The notes under the pieces are model-generated. The model did not search any database. It saw only the letters and a list, made by a program, of their open reading frames with translations, and had not been told where the DNA came from. From Rhea pennata (lineage: Eukaryota > Chordata > Aves > Rheiformes > Rheidae), in the NCBI RefSeq assembly GCF_028389875.1, contig NW_026907675.1, forward strand, positions 5,084,001 to 5,148,000: a stretch of 64,000 bases of DNA. The letters run 5' to 3'. The position numbers and the translations under genes were made by a program. The first letter of the stretch is position 1; every line of letters starts with the position of its first letter. This document shows positions 41,259-51,900 of the stretch, piece by piece.

Positions 41259-44110
41259 ACAGAATGGGTAAGGTTGGAAGGGACCTCTGGAGATCTTCTA
41301 GTCCAACCCCCCTGCTCAAGCAGGGTCACCTACAGCAGGTCAGACAGGAGTGCATCTGGGTGCGCTTTGAATAGCTCCAGAGAAGGAGATTCCACAACCT
41401 CTGTGGGCAACATGTTCCAGTGCTCTGTCACTCTCACAGTAGAGAACTCCCTCCTCATATTCAGGCAGAACTGCCTGTGTTTCGGGTTGTGCCTGTTGCC
41501 TCATGTCCTGCCGCATGGCACTACCGACAAGAGTCCGGCCCCATCCCCTTGACACCCTCCCTTCAGATCCTTCTACACACTGAGGAGAGTTACACACTTG
41601 GTCAGACTAGAGCTATTTCTTCATCTCAACCGTATGCAGCTGGAGTGGCAACTGGCTGCAAAGCAGCTAGATATCATCGACAAAGGGCAATACGCATGTC
41701 CGGCCCTGACTGGATTGGTCAGTGTGTAGAGAGCACCCTTTGGGGCTACTCTCACGTGCTCTGCCAGTTGCCTGAGTCCTCACCAGATCTTCCACAGGTG
41801 CTCTTACTACACATGGGCACATCTGAATGCGTGCAAAAAGAGCCAGTGCGGGAAAAGGAACATCACAGACAACATTGCTGCTGCTGCCAAGACCATCATG
41901 AGGTTCTAACCTCTTCCTAATGCACCCCAGGATACCTTTGGCCGCCTTGGCCACAGGGGCACATTGCTGGCTCATGATCAACTTGTTGTCCACCAGCACT
42001 CCCAGGTCCTTCTCTGCAGAGCTGCTTTCTAGCAGGTCAGCCCCCTCCTTGTACTGGTGCCTAGCGTTATTCCTCCCTCGGTGCAGCACTCCGCATTTGC
42101 CCTTGTCAAACCTCAGGACGTTCTTCTCTGCCCCACTCCCCAGCCTGGCCAGGTCTCTCTGAATGGCAGCACAGCACTCAGCTGTATCAGCCACTCCTCC
42201 CAGCTTGGTATCATCAGCAAACGTGCTGAGGAGATACTCTGTCCCTTCAACCAGGTCATTGATGAATAAGCTGAGCAGGATGGGACCCAGTCCTGAGCCC
42301 TGGGGAACTCCACTAGCCACAGGCCTCCAACTAGACTCCGCACAATGGACGACAACCGTCTGAGCTCTGCCATTCAGCCAGTTCTCAATCCTCAATCCAC
42401 CTCACAGTCCACTCATCCAACACACACTTCCTGAGCTTGCCTGGGAGGATGTTACGGGAGACAGTGTTGAAAGCCTTGCTGAAGTCAAGGCACACCATGT
42501 TCAATGCTCTTCTTTCATCTACCCAGCCAGTCATACCATCATAGAAGGCTATCAGATTTCCCCTTAAGCATGTTTTCTCCTTCGTGAATCCATGCTGACA
42601 ACTCCTGATCACCCTGTTTTCCTCCATATGCTTGGAGATGGCATCCAGAATGAGCTGTTCTATCACCTTTCGAGGGATGGAGGTGAGGCTGACTGGCCTG
42701 TAGTTACCTGGGACCTCTTTCTTGCCCCTTTTGAAGACTGGAGTGACATTGGCTTTCTTCCAGTCCTCAGGCACCTCTCCTGTTCTCCAGGACCTTTCAA
42801 AGATGATGGAGAGTGGTCTGGCAAGAGCATCTGCAGCTCAGTACTCGTCGGTGTATCCCATTGGGACCCATGGGTTTGTGAACATTAAGCTTGCCCAGAA
42901 GATCCCTAATCCGATCCTCCTGAAGCAAGGGAAAGTCTTCCTTTCTGCAGGCTTTCTCCCTTGTCTACAGCCTCTGGGATTCTTGAGGGCTGCTGTTAGC
43001 AGTGGAGACTGAAGCAAAGAAGGCATTCAGTAATTCTGCCTTCTCTGTAGCCTTCGTCACCAGGGCCTTTGCCCCATTCAGCAGCAGGCCCACATTTTCC
43101 CCAGCCTTCCTCTTGCTGCTGAGGTATAGGAGGAAGCCCTTCTTGTTGTCCTTAACATCCCTCGCTGGACTTAATTCCAGCTGGGCCTTAGGCTTCCTCG
43201 TCGCATCTCTACATACTCTGACAGCATTCCTATAATCCTCCCAAGTAGCCTCTTCCTGCTTCCACATTCTGTGTACTTTCTTCTTCTGTCTGAATTTGGC
43301 CAAGAGCTCTTTGCTTATCCATGTCGGTGTCCTGCCCCATCTGCTGGACTTCTTTCTCCTTGGGATGCCCCACTTGAGCTTGGAGGAAGTGATGCTTGAA
43401 TACTAGCCAGCTCTCTTGGACCCCGCTTCCTTCTAGGGCCTTAACCCATGAGATTCCACCAATTAGGTCTCTGAAGAGCCCGAAGTCCACGGTTGCAGTC
43501 CTGCTTGTTACCCTAGTTCTTTCCTGCAGGATCCTCAACTCCACCTCCTCATGGTCACTGAAACCAAGGCTACCCCCAGCCTTCATATCTGCAACCAGTC
43601 CTTCTTTGTTGCTTAAGACAAGGTCCAGCAAGAAAACCTTCCTCGTAGGCTCCTCCACCACCTGTGTCAAGAAGTTATCATCGATGTACTGCAGGAGCCT
43701 CCTGGACTGTTTGTGCCTAGCTGTGCTGTCCTTCCCGCACATGTCAGGGTGGTTGAAGTCTCCCATGGGAACCAGGGCCTGTGATTTGGAGGCTACTTCC
43801 AGCTGTCTGTGGAAGGCCTCATTGACTTCCTCTTTTTGGTCAGGTGACTTGTCTTAGACACCCACAATGGGGTCCCCATGTTAGCCTGCCCTTTGATCTT
43901 CACCCGTAAGCTCTCGACTGCCTCCTCCTCCACTCCTAGGCAGAACTCGAGGCATTCCAATTGCTCTCTCACATAAAGAGGAACTTACCACCTCGCCTTC
44001 CTGGCCTGTCTTTCCTAAAACGCACGTAGCCATCCACGACCGCATTCCAGTCATGTGAGCTATCCCACCATGACTCTGTATTACCAGCTCCATTACATTT
44101 CGAGCTTTAC
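41259..44110 (-). mobile_element. Large CR1 LINE (about 2.85 kb, 5'-truncated)
   Basis: Non-LTR retrotransposon. From its 5' side: endonuclease C-terminal region (SHGGIAHMTGMRSWMA near 44.07 kb, MGDFNHPDMCGKD at about 43.76 kb), then reverse transcriptase (EDWKKANVTPVFKRGKKE, NYRPVSLTSIPRKV, CLDFSKAFNTVSRN, GVPQGSGLGPILL) with the catalytic FADDTK motif near 42.2 kb, then RNA-binding tail segments and the 3' end at 41259-41577. Several frameshifts and stops make it inactive. A non-CR1 block (about 41579-41912) interrupts it. Confidence 0.92.
41579..41912. other. Foreign block inside the large CR1
   Basis: The CR1 reading breaks off after LGCIRKR (about 41930) and resumes at about 41577 in the 3' region. 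The 330 bp between do not match CR1 as I know it and replace the usual RNA-binding part. It may be a nested insertion or a rearranged piece. Confidence 0.5.
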
Positions 44111-44345
44111 AAACCTTTCTAGTTTTCCTATACCTCTGGCGTGTTTAGTGTTGTCTAGCATCTGTCATAGGTGTAGAACCCCTAAGCTCCAAGAAATTCT
44201 TCTCCTTAACAAATGATGAGTTCTCGAGTTCAGCGCAACCAGCCGGCACAGCCCAACACTCTTCAAAGCCTCAGGCTGGGAGCAGAGAGGCTGGGGAGCA
44301 TCTGTGCTGAAAATGACAACAGGATTTTGGCACACCAAAGGCAAA
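44111..44345. other. Short unassigned spacer between CR1 elements
   Basis: No gene or repeat recognised. Confidence 0.4.
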
Positions 44346-44460
44346 GGAAGAATCACAGAATTGTTGAGGTTGGAAGGGACCACTGGAGATCATCTAGTTG
44401 AACCAGCCTGCACAAGCAAGGTCACCTACAGCATATTAGATGGGATTGCATCTGGGCTGG
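44346..44460 (-). mobile_element. CR1 LINE fragment (3' end)
   Basis: Plus strand gaatcacagaattgttgagg, ggaagggaccactggagatc and aggtcacctacagca: reverse complement of the CR1 3' terminus. Confidence 0.9.
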
Positions 44461-44949
44461 GGGACCCAGCGCATCCCCTCAGGTGCAGGACAGAGGCTCC
44501 CAGAGGTGACCAGCCTCAAAAATGGGCAGAACCCCTCCTCAGTGGTGCCCAGCCTTGGTCCTGGCTCTGCTCTACCTCTGCACCCCATGGTGGGGGGCAC
44601 CACTCAACCACTGTCCCAGCCCATGCCATGGGAGATGCTGTCCTGGGCTGTTCCCTGCACAGGGATGGGGAGCTGCTACAGGTTTCACATGGGTTTGTGC
44701 TTCCCAAGGAACACCCTTTTGCTTAAAAAATGCAGTTAGCCAAATTGTAATTAGAGAATACCTTCACCTGCTTTCTTGTTTGGATGCCAGAGGATTAATA
44801 GCTGAATTAAAAAACAACAACAACAAAAAAATCCACCCCAAATTTTGTCTCTCTTGCCTCTACTACCTAACTGGGCATTGAAAACTTCTCCATGATCGTT
44901 AATCATCAAGGAACAAATCTAGTACCTAAGCTCCGAGGAAATTAAAAGG

Positions 44950-44987
<38 letters not shown>

Positions 44988-45335
44988 AGTCCCGAAAGGG
45001 GATATTCTACTTCAAAATGAAAAAATGAAGTAACCTTTTTAAAGGTCGGGCAGGAGCTGTGAGCACAGAAGCGGTGCCTGCAGTTACCTTGTGATACACT
45101 CCAACAAGCAATCCTTTCTGCCCCTACAACTACAAAAAATGGGTTCATGCCCGCGGAGCCCTTGGCTGAGCAGCTCTGCTCATGTGGACACACCAGCACT
45201 GCACAGCACTTGTATAAATCCACAGATCTGCATTTACCCCTCCGGCCTTGGCACTTCCTTGCCCACAGCCCTCTGCAGCCCATTACCCACAACAGGCACA
45301 CACGAGTGCTGCCTGGTCCACATTTAGTGCACAAC
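44461..45335. other. Unassigned DNA with long poly(A)
   Basis: No gene recognised. Contains a 35-base A run (about 44950-44985). Confidence 0.5.
44950..44985. repeat. Poly(A) tract
   Basis: Pure A run preceded by aaaagg. A retrocopy tail is possible, but no source gene was recognised upstream. Confidence 0.95.
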
Positions 45336-45339
45336 CAGG

Positions 45340-45700
45340 CAGGTTGTGGCACCATGCAGAGGGCCATTGACAGGCTGGAGAAAGGGGCAGAAAGAAACCT
45401 CACGAAGTTTGGCAATGGGAAATCTCAAGTCCTGTACATGAGAAGAAAAATCCCCAGGCATCAGGACACGTTGGGGACTGACCAGCTGAGGAGTAGCTTT
45501 CCAGAGAAGGACCCAGGGATCCGGGTGGGCAAGTTGGCCATGAGCAAGCAACATGTCTGTGTGACAAAGACGGCTGACAGTGTGGCTGTTGTGAGGAAAA
45601 GGAAGTGCAAGGGGTCTTGTATCTGGATGCACATCAACAGAAATGCCAGGAATAAGGAAAGTGCAGAACAGACTCATGGACACCCATTCTGCCCACTCCT
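45340..45700 (+). mobile_element. CR1 LINE fragment, sense orientation
   Basis: Reads AIDRLEKGAERNLTKFGNG, PRHQDTLGTDQLRSSFPEKD and VGKLAMSKQHVCV, a diverged version of the CR1 segment just after the reverse transcriptase (compare ADLLESSSAEKDLGVLVDNK in the large element). Confidence 0.75.
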
Positions 45701-46216
45701 GGTCTAGCACTGGTCTTTACTTCTTCACATCAGGAAACTGTTTTCCCAAAAGAAACTAAACAGTCCCCCAATACCTACAGTACTTGCACCAGACCAAGCA
45801 AGCACCCCTAGCACTTGGTGCTCAGACCTCAGCTGAGCAGCTGCTTTTCCCAGGACTCTGACTCAGAAGAGAGAGTGAAATTCTCCCACAAGGGCAGCCC
45901 AAGCAACAAGCACATGGGCAAATTCAGCTGCACAAGGTAGATGAGGCGGTAGCTGCACCCAGGCCCCTCTGCTGTAGTCCTTCAACCTCCTGTCAGCGGC
46001 ATCACAGATGCCTCCATCCTGATATCCTGACTAGCGATTTCTTCTTCTTAATGCACATGGCATGAAAAGAACAGATCTGGAATTAAAACCCCTCTTTCTT
46101 TCCCTTCCACATCCACAAACACTGAAAACAACCGAGACAATCTAGTTGTTGCTAGCAACCCTCTGGCTTCTTCATTGTTTTCTCTGAACGGTTGTTTTGA
46201 GTGTGAGTTTTGTTGT
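45701..46216. other. Unassigned spacer
   Basis: No gene or repeat recognised. Confidence 0.4.
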
Positions 46217-46660
46217 TTTCACAGAATGACAAAATAGATGATATTGGCAGGGACCTCTGGAGATCCCCTGGTCTAACCCCCCTGACCAAGCAGGGGGGCT
46301 TAGAGCAGGTTGTCCAGGACTGGGTCAGGCAGGTTTGGAGTATCTCATCAAGCCAAGACTCCACAACTTCTTGAGGAATCTCTTCCAGCACTTACCTACC
46401 CTCAGAGTGAAAAAGTGTTTTTCTGCCCTCAGGTGGAAAGTCATGATTTGCCATTTTGTGCCCATTGCCTCTCTTCCTCTTGCTGGGTGCTACAGAGAAC
46501 CACTCAGAGTCATGATCTCCATCTTCCTTAAACTCTCCCGTCAGATATTTAGATACCTGGAAAGGATCCCCACCAGCAGTCTGCTTTACAGCAGAAACAG
46601 TCCCAGCTTTCTCAGTGTCTCCTCCTACGGGAGATGCTCCAACCCTTCAGTCATCTTTGT
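46217..46660 (-). mobile_element. CR1 LINE fragment (3' end)
   Basis: Plus strand cacagaatgacaaaatagat, gggacctctggagatcccct, then ggtttggagtatctc..caa and cagtgtctcctcctacggga: reverse complement of the CR1 3' untranslated and terminal coding region. Confidence 0.85.
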
Positions 46661-46689
46661 GACCCCACAGCACCAACATCTCTGACACT

Positions 46690-47530
46690 CACAGCAGCGA
46701 TAGACATGACCCAGGGAAATGAGGAGGGCAAACAGGGACAGGTTTGCAGCTGCAGATACAGAACAAACCTCTCCTCAAGGACTGTTAGAAAGAGACAATC
46801 CACACAACCACAAGAAATGATCTTACAACCACAAACAGCAGCCATGGGCCTGGCACTGGCCCAACAGACACTACTGCAAAAATGACCTCACTGGCCGGCA
46901 CTGACCTGTCGGACTCTGCAGCATAAGGGACCTCACAAGCACAAACACCAGCCATGTTACTAGCAGTGGCGTATCTGGGCCTCAGGCAGAAGTAACCAAA
47001 AGCCTGATAGAGCAGACACGGCCATAGCACTGGCCTGTCAGGGCCTCAGGCAGAAGAGTCCCCACTGCCACAAACCATAGCCATGCACCTATAAGAAACC
47101 CATGAGGCACTCAGGAAGAGGCGGCCTCACAAGCAGCCGTGGACCTAGCACAAGCCTCTGCGGCACAGAGGTCCAAGTGACCTCACAACCACAAGCAGCA
47201 GCCAGGGCCCAGCAGCGACCCGTCCGGCACTGAGGAAGAAGTGACCCCAGAAACACAAAGAGCAGCCATGTGAGCAACGCTGGCCTAACAGACACACTGC
47301 GGCAGAAGTGACCTCACAGCTACAAACAGCAGCCAGGGGCCTGCCAGTGACCCCTAACAGGGTCCCTGCTGCACAAGCCACCTCACAACCACGGACAGCA
47401 GCCATGCGCCTATCACTGGCTTACGAGGGCCTGAGGCAGAAGGGGGCTCACAAGTACAAAGAGCAGCCATGGGCCTGCCAGGGCCCTGTCAGGCAGAGAG
47501 GCTGAACTGACCTCACAGCCACAGAGAGTA
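46690..47530 (+). repeat. Degenerate satellite of about 65 bp, forward block A
   Basis: Tandem units with consensus gacctcacaaccacaaacag, cagccatgggcctggcactg, gcctgtcagg(c)actgaggc and agaagt. The gacctca starts at about 47179, 47243, 47310, 47379, 47445 and 47509 give spacings of 64-69 bp. Divergence between units is substantial. No coding function is apparent. Confidence 0.8.
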
Positions 47531-47639
47531 ATAATGTGTCTCCTTGTTGTCTGTCATTTACAGATGCAGAAGCGTTTCAAATACGTATCAAAGGAATTTA
47601 ATTGCAGTTTGCCTATCCCGTTCTCAGGAAGTGGTGACT

Positions 47640-47963
47640 TCACAGTCTCCATCAAAGCCACCTGCTGGCATATCGGACAGCACAGCAATAGCGACCTCAC
47701 AAGCAAAAGCAACAGCTACGTGCCTACCCCTGGCCTCTCACATACTTAAACAAAAGTGTCCTCACACTCTGCATCGAAGCCATGCTCGTGCTGCTGGATT
47801 ATCATGGACAGAGGCACAAAAATCTCAGAAGCACAAACAGCACTAATGTCTGCACTGCGGCTCTGCCAGATACTCATGCAGAACCAGAACTCAGAACCAG
47901 AAACAGCAGCAATGGGTCTGCTGATGGCCTGTCAGATTCTTCAGCAACAATGATGCTCTAGTT
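47640..47963 (+). repeat. Satellite, forward block B (more diverged)
   Basis: Units such as gcgacctcacaagcaaaagc and aaacagcagcaatgggtctg show the same motif order at about the same spacing. The block ends at the LTR-like element. Confidence 0.65.
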
Positions 47964-47964
47964 A

Positions 47965-48250
47965 GATTCCCGGGGGCCAAATGTCCTGTTTGGCAAGCCA
48001 GCACAAACTCTCTCTCACACACAAACACTCTCCAGCAGCAAGCAGTTTATTAGTAGATACTTACAAACAGACGGACTCGATGGTAGTCTCGAGAAGGACC
48101 ACTCCAATGCTTGTCCTGATCATCTGCATGATGAGAGGGAGACTCAGCAGGCACAATCTTTTCAGGCATCCCCGAGGAGGCAACGTGGCCCTCTGCTGTG
48201 TAGCAGCCTCCCTGTCCTCTGGAAAAATTCCGGTATTTATGATTATTGGC
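47965..48250 (-). mobile_element. LTR-like element, copy 2
   Basis: Partner of 30523-30810. On the minus strand: TATA-like cataaata near 48236-48243, AATAAA at 48051-48046, end ..CA at about 47982, then the same tggcccccgggaatc candidate primer-binding site. It interrupts the satellite region. The right boundary is unclear; the DNA up to about 48420 may also belong to its U3. Confidence 0.5.
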
Positions 48251-48639
48251 GGTAGGTGGGAGTCCCGGCACATGGGGCCAACGAGTGCAGGGAGTCTAGC
48301 CCAACTCTGCCCTGCTTGCGTAACTGGGCTATGATACTGCGCACACATGCAGACTTATTTTGGGGGCCACTTTGACTTTGGGGGTCACTATTTCATTACT
48401 CTTCAACTGGAGACCTTCATGTTGACTGCTTCTCATGGTTATTCTGTGGCTGGGAGCCACCGAATCTAGATGTAACCAAATGCTGTTCTTTCTCACAGAT
48501 TTCCAAGACCTTGTTAGTTACTTATTTGTACTCTGCTTAACACAGTGGTACTGTTCTAGGCACTACGAAGTTACAATACTAGACCATTCTCACCAAGTAT
48601 CAGGTAGTATAGATACAAAAGTTACAACACGGACCATTC
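48251..48639. other. Unassigned, possibly the rest of the LTR-like element
   Basis: No gene seen. Contains an imperfect internal repeat around cactac/gttacaa..accattc (48560-48650). Confidence 0.35.
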
Positions 48640-48991
48640 CCACCAACTATCACCTAGTACAGATACAAGGGACAACAGAATCTGCATCCAAGGCATGTGC
48701 TTCCATGTTGCTGGACTACCAGGCCCTAAGCACAAGGGCAAAAGGAACCATGTGCTTGATGTTGTCTAATCAGGTACTGAAGCAAAAGTCACCTCACAAG
48801 TACAAAAAGGAGCACTGTGTCCACTAGTGGCCTAGCAGACACTGAGGCCAAATTTCATTTTCAACACAAACATCAGCAATATGCATCAAGCGGGACTGCC
48901 AGCTCCTGAGGCTGAAGTGACGTCACAGGCATCCATGGAGCCGTAGATCTGCCTGGCCTGTTAGGGACTCAGGCACAATTGCCCTAAACTC
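48640..48991 (+). repeat. Satellite, forward block C
   Basis: Diverged units (tcacctcacaagtacaaaaa, gaagtgacgtcacaggcatc) leading up to the left copy of the 24-bp direct repeat at 48966-48989. Confidence 0.65.
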
Positions 48992-49891
48992 CACTTCCAC
49001 CTCAGCCTCTAAGAGACCAGCTGCAAGCATGTGGCTCAGGGGATGGTTATGGTGTAATTTCTGCCTGAGCACCTGAACCTCCTGAGCTTCAACAAGGGCA
49101 AGTGCAGAGTGCTGCACCTAGGCAGAAATAACCCTAGGCACCAGTACAAGCTAGGGGCTCACCTTCTGCAGAGCAGCTCTGCAGAGAAGGACGTGGGAGT
49201 GCTGGTGGACAACAAGTTGACCATGAGCCAGCCTTGTGCCCTTGTGGGCAAGAAGGCCAGTGGTCTCCTGGGGTGCATTAGGAAGAGTGTTGCCAGCAGG
49301 TCGAGGGAGGTGATCCTGCCCCTCTACTCAGCCCTGGGGAGGCCTCATCTCGAGTACTGTGTCCAGTTCTGGGCTCCCCGGCACAAGAGAGACATGGAGC
49401 TACTGAAGAGGGTCCAGTGTAGGGCTATGAAGATGATTAGAGGGCTGGAGCATCTGCCCTATGAGGAACGTCTGCGAGAGCTGGGCCTCTTCAGCCTGGG
49501 GAAGAGAAGACTGAGGGGGGGATCTTATCCATGTGTATAAGTACCCGAAGGGAGGGTGTCAAGGCGACAGGGACAAACTCTTTTCAGTTGTCTCGTGTGA
49601 CAGGACAAGAGGCAATGGGCAGAAATTGAGGCACAGGAAGTTCCACCAGAACGTGAGGGAGAATTTCTTCACTGTGAAAGTGGCGGAGCACTGGAGCAGG
49701 TTGCCCGGAGAGGTCGTAGAGTCTCCTTCTCTGGAGATATTCAAGGCCTGCCTGGATACAACCCTGTCTAACATGCTGTAGGTGACCCTGCTGAGCAGGG
49801 AGGTTGGACTAGATGATCTCCAGAGGTCCTTTCCAACCTTACTGATTCTATGATTCTATAATTCTATGACTCAGGCACAATTGCCCTAAAC
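48966..49891 (+). mobile_element. CR1 insertion with captured satellite, flanked by a 24-bp direct repeat
   Basis: The 24 bases 48966-48989 recur perfectly at 49868-49891. Between them are an 85-bp segment (48992-49076) matching 51391-51475 at 82 of 85 positions, and then a sense-strand CR1 3' portion. The structure is a retrotransposon insertion into a forward satellite unit with a long target-site duplication, whose 5' end carries satellite in the opposite sense. Confidence 0.8.
49077..49867 (+). mobile_element. CR1 LINE 3' portion with octamer tail
   Basis: Codes for the CR1 C-terminal region: [80 protein letters not shown] and [20 protein letters not shown]. One frameshift at about 49535-49545 separates the two open parts. 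The untranslated end contains ggttggactagatgatctcc and finishes in tgattctatgattctataat, the CR1 terminal octamer repeats. It is one of the least degraded CR1 copies in the window. Confidence 0.95.
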
Positions 49892-50100
49892 AAGTACAAA
49901 CAGCAGCAAGGGGCCTGCTCCCCATTCATGAAGCTCTGAGACACAAGGGACCTCACCATCTGCACCAAAGCTAGCGGCATGCTGTTGGCCTACCAGGTTC
50001 AGAGGCACAACTCACCTCGCAAGCGCAAAGGGCATCAAGGTGCCTGCTGCTGGTCTTTCTGGGACTGAGTCACAAGTGACCTGAAAAGTGCAAACCTTCA
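49892..50100 (+). repeat. Satellite, forward block D
   Basis: Resumes right after the direct repeat with aagtacaaacagcagcaagg and continues with diverged units (gggacctcaccatctgcacc, ctcgcaagcgcaaagg). Confidence 0.65.
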
Positions 50101-50985
50101 CGGAGGAGAAGCTCACCTGCGCCACTCTCGTGGCCCTTCATTATGCTGTTACCACTACAAACATAACAGTCCCCTGCAAACGGCTTTCATCTCCTGGCAA
50201 GGCTACATGGGACATCTCCACTCTGTCACCCTGGGCACAATCCATAACAGGGAACAATTGGTTGTGCCTTTCCTTTATTACCATCAAGACTGAGCTGTGC
50301 GCCTTTGCCCTGGAGCACTTACGCATTGCTCACTGCCTTCCCTTGCCTCCACCTCCCAAATACACAGAGAATCTATTGCGCTAACACCAAAGGTGGCCAA
50401 GGAACTCTGGGCTCACAAGGCGTGTGCAAATGATCAGCACAAGATCAGGCCCAAAGCTGGCTCCTTGCATGATGCGGCTCTTCTCACTGGGCAGCATCCT
50501 GCTGTCTTTAGGCAGAGGAGATTGCTGCTTTCCACCTCCCTCCCCTCAAGAACCTCCACCTAGGGCGGGGGGAAGGAGTTTAGTTTACCAATACAAAGTT
50601 AGAGATACAACGTAGAAACATCAGGGAGCCCTGAAGGCCTCCTGAGCCCGAAGTAACTTTATTGTGCATATCCTTTATCAAACCTATCCTGTTTAACGCC
50701 TTACGAGCATAGTTTGGCTTGCAAAGCTGAAGTTGTTTTATGCAAATAACTCTGTGAGCCTCTTCAGTATTATGGCCCTCATCTTTTCAGATACTCGTCT
50801 CTTACCTAAGGGAGTCATTTCTGACCTGGCAGTTCAGATGTCCATCTCAGCTGAGCATATTTTGCAATGTGTCACTAGGTTTTTGGAGGCCTGCAGTTTC
50901 TGCAATTCTTGCCAGGGTCCCCAGACAGAATGCTTACTAAACTCCCACTTTCAGCTGATCAGATACAAGTAACCTTCCCATCAAC
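50101..50985. other. Unassigned DNA within the satellite zone
   Basis: No gene, CR1 or clear satellite unit recognised. Open frames are under 100 codons. Confidence 0.45.
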
Positions 50986-51195
50986 AGCCAAGCCATTTGG
51001 CTACTGCTGGTCTGTCAGCTGCTAAGGCAGGAGTGACCTCAAACACACATGACTCAGCCATGACCTTGCTGCTAGCCTGTCCGAGGCTGAGGCAGACACA
51101 ACTTCCCAAGTAAGAACATAAACCCTGTCTGTCACAGAAACTGCGAGGCCAGAAGCAACCACATGTGGGTCTGGTAGGTGATTGTTAGGACATCT
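50986..51195 (+). repeat. Satellite, forward block E
   Basis: Units with aggagtgacctcaaacacac, atgactcagccatgaccttg, ctgctagcctgtccgaggct. Confidence 0.6.
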
Positions 51196-51900
51196 CTAGC
51201 TGAGCAGCTGAGAGCTGCTCTGATGAGCCTTTGGCTCATGCCTGAGGTAATTGTTTGCAAGATCACTTCTGCCTAAGGACCTGGTAGGCCACCATGAGGC
51301 ACAGGGCCAGGATGCTGATAGTGAGGTATTTAGAACTGAGTATCGGGCATACCAGAAACAGTTGCATGGCTCGGATGGTGACTGAGAGATCACTTCCACC
51401 TCAGCCTCTAAGAGGCCAGCTGCAAGCACGTGGCTCAGGGGATAGTTATGGTGTAATTTCTGCCTGAGCACCTGACTGGATGGAAGCCAAGACCATGCTA
51501 AGGTCATTTCCATAAGGGAAGGGGAAAGATCATCAGCAGGCCCATTGGCTTGGTAGGCGATTAGGAGGTCAGTTGCATCTGGTCAGCTGATGCAGCTCCT
51601 GGTCATCAGGAGACTGGTGGCTGGAGACATTTTTATGAGATTTATTGTTTCTCAGAAGCCCATAGGGCAGTAAGAGGCACACAGCCATGAAGGTGCCGGT
51701 GAGGTCACTTCTGTGTCTGCAGGTGCCGGACCATGAGCAGGCACATAGGTGGGAAAGTGACTGTGACGTCACTTCTGTGGGTGAAGCTGATAGGCCAGCA
51801 CTTCCCTCCTGTCTGGGATGAGTGGTTGTGAGGTCACGTCTGCCTGAGTACCTGATAGGCTGCCGTCAGGCACAGGGCTGGGATGTTGGGTTCTGTGGTC
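51196..51900 (-). repeat. Satellite, inverted block
   Basis: The same motifs appear as reverse complement: gaggtcacttctgtgtctgc, gaggtcacgtctgcctgagt, acctgataggctgccgtcag, gcacagggctgggatg. Orientation switches at about 51.19 kb, giving a head-to-head arrangement with block E. It contains 51391-51475, the source-like sequence of the 85-bp piece found at the 5' end of the CR1 insertion. Confidence 0.75.

Noticed and set aside
46690..51900. Repeats at regular spacing, checked as a possible CRISPR-like array
   Set aside because: Repeat and spacer are not distinct, units diverge along their whole length, and the DNA is avian. It is a satellite.
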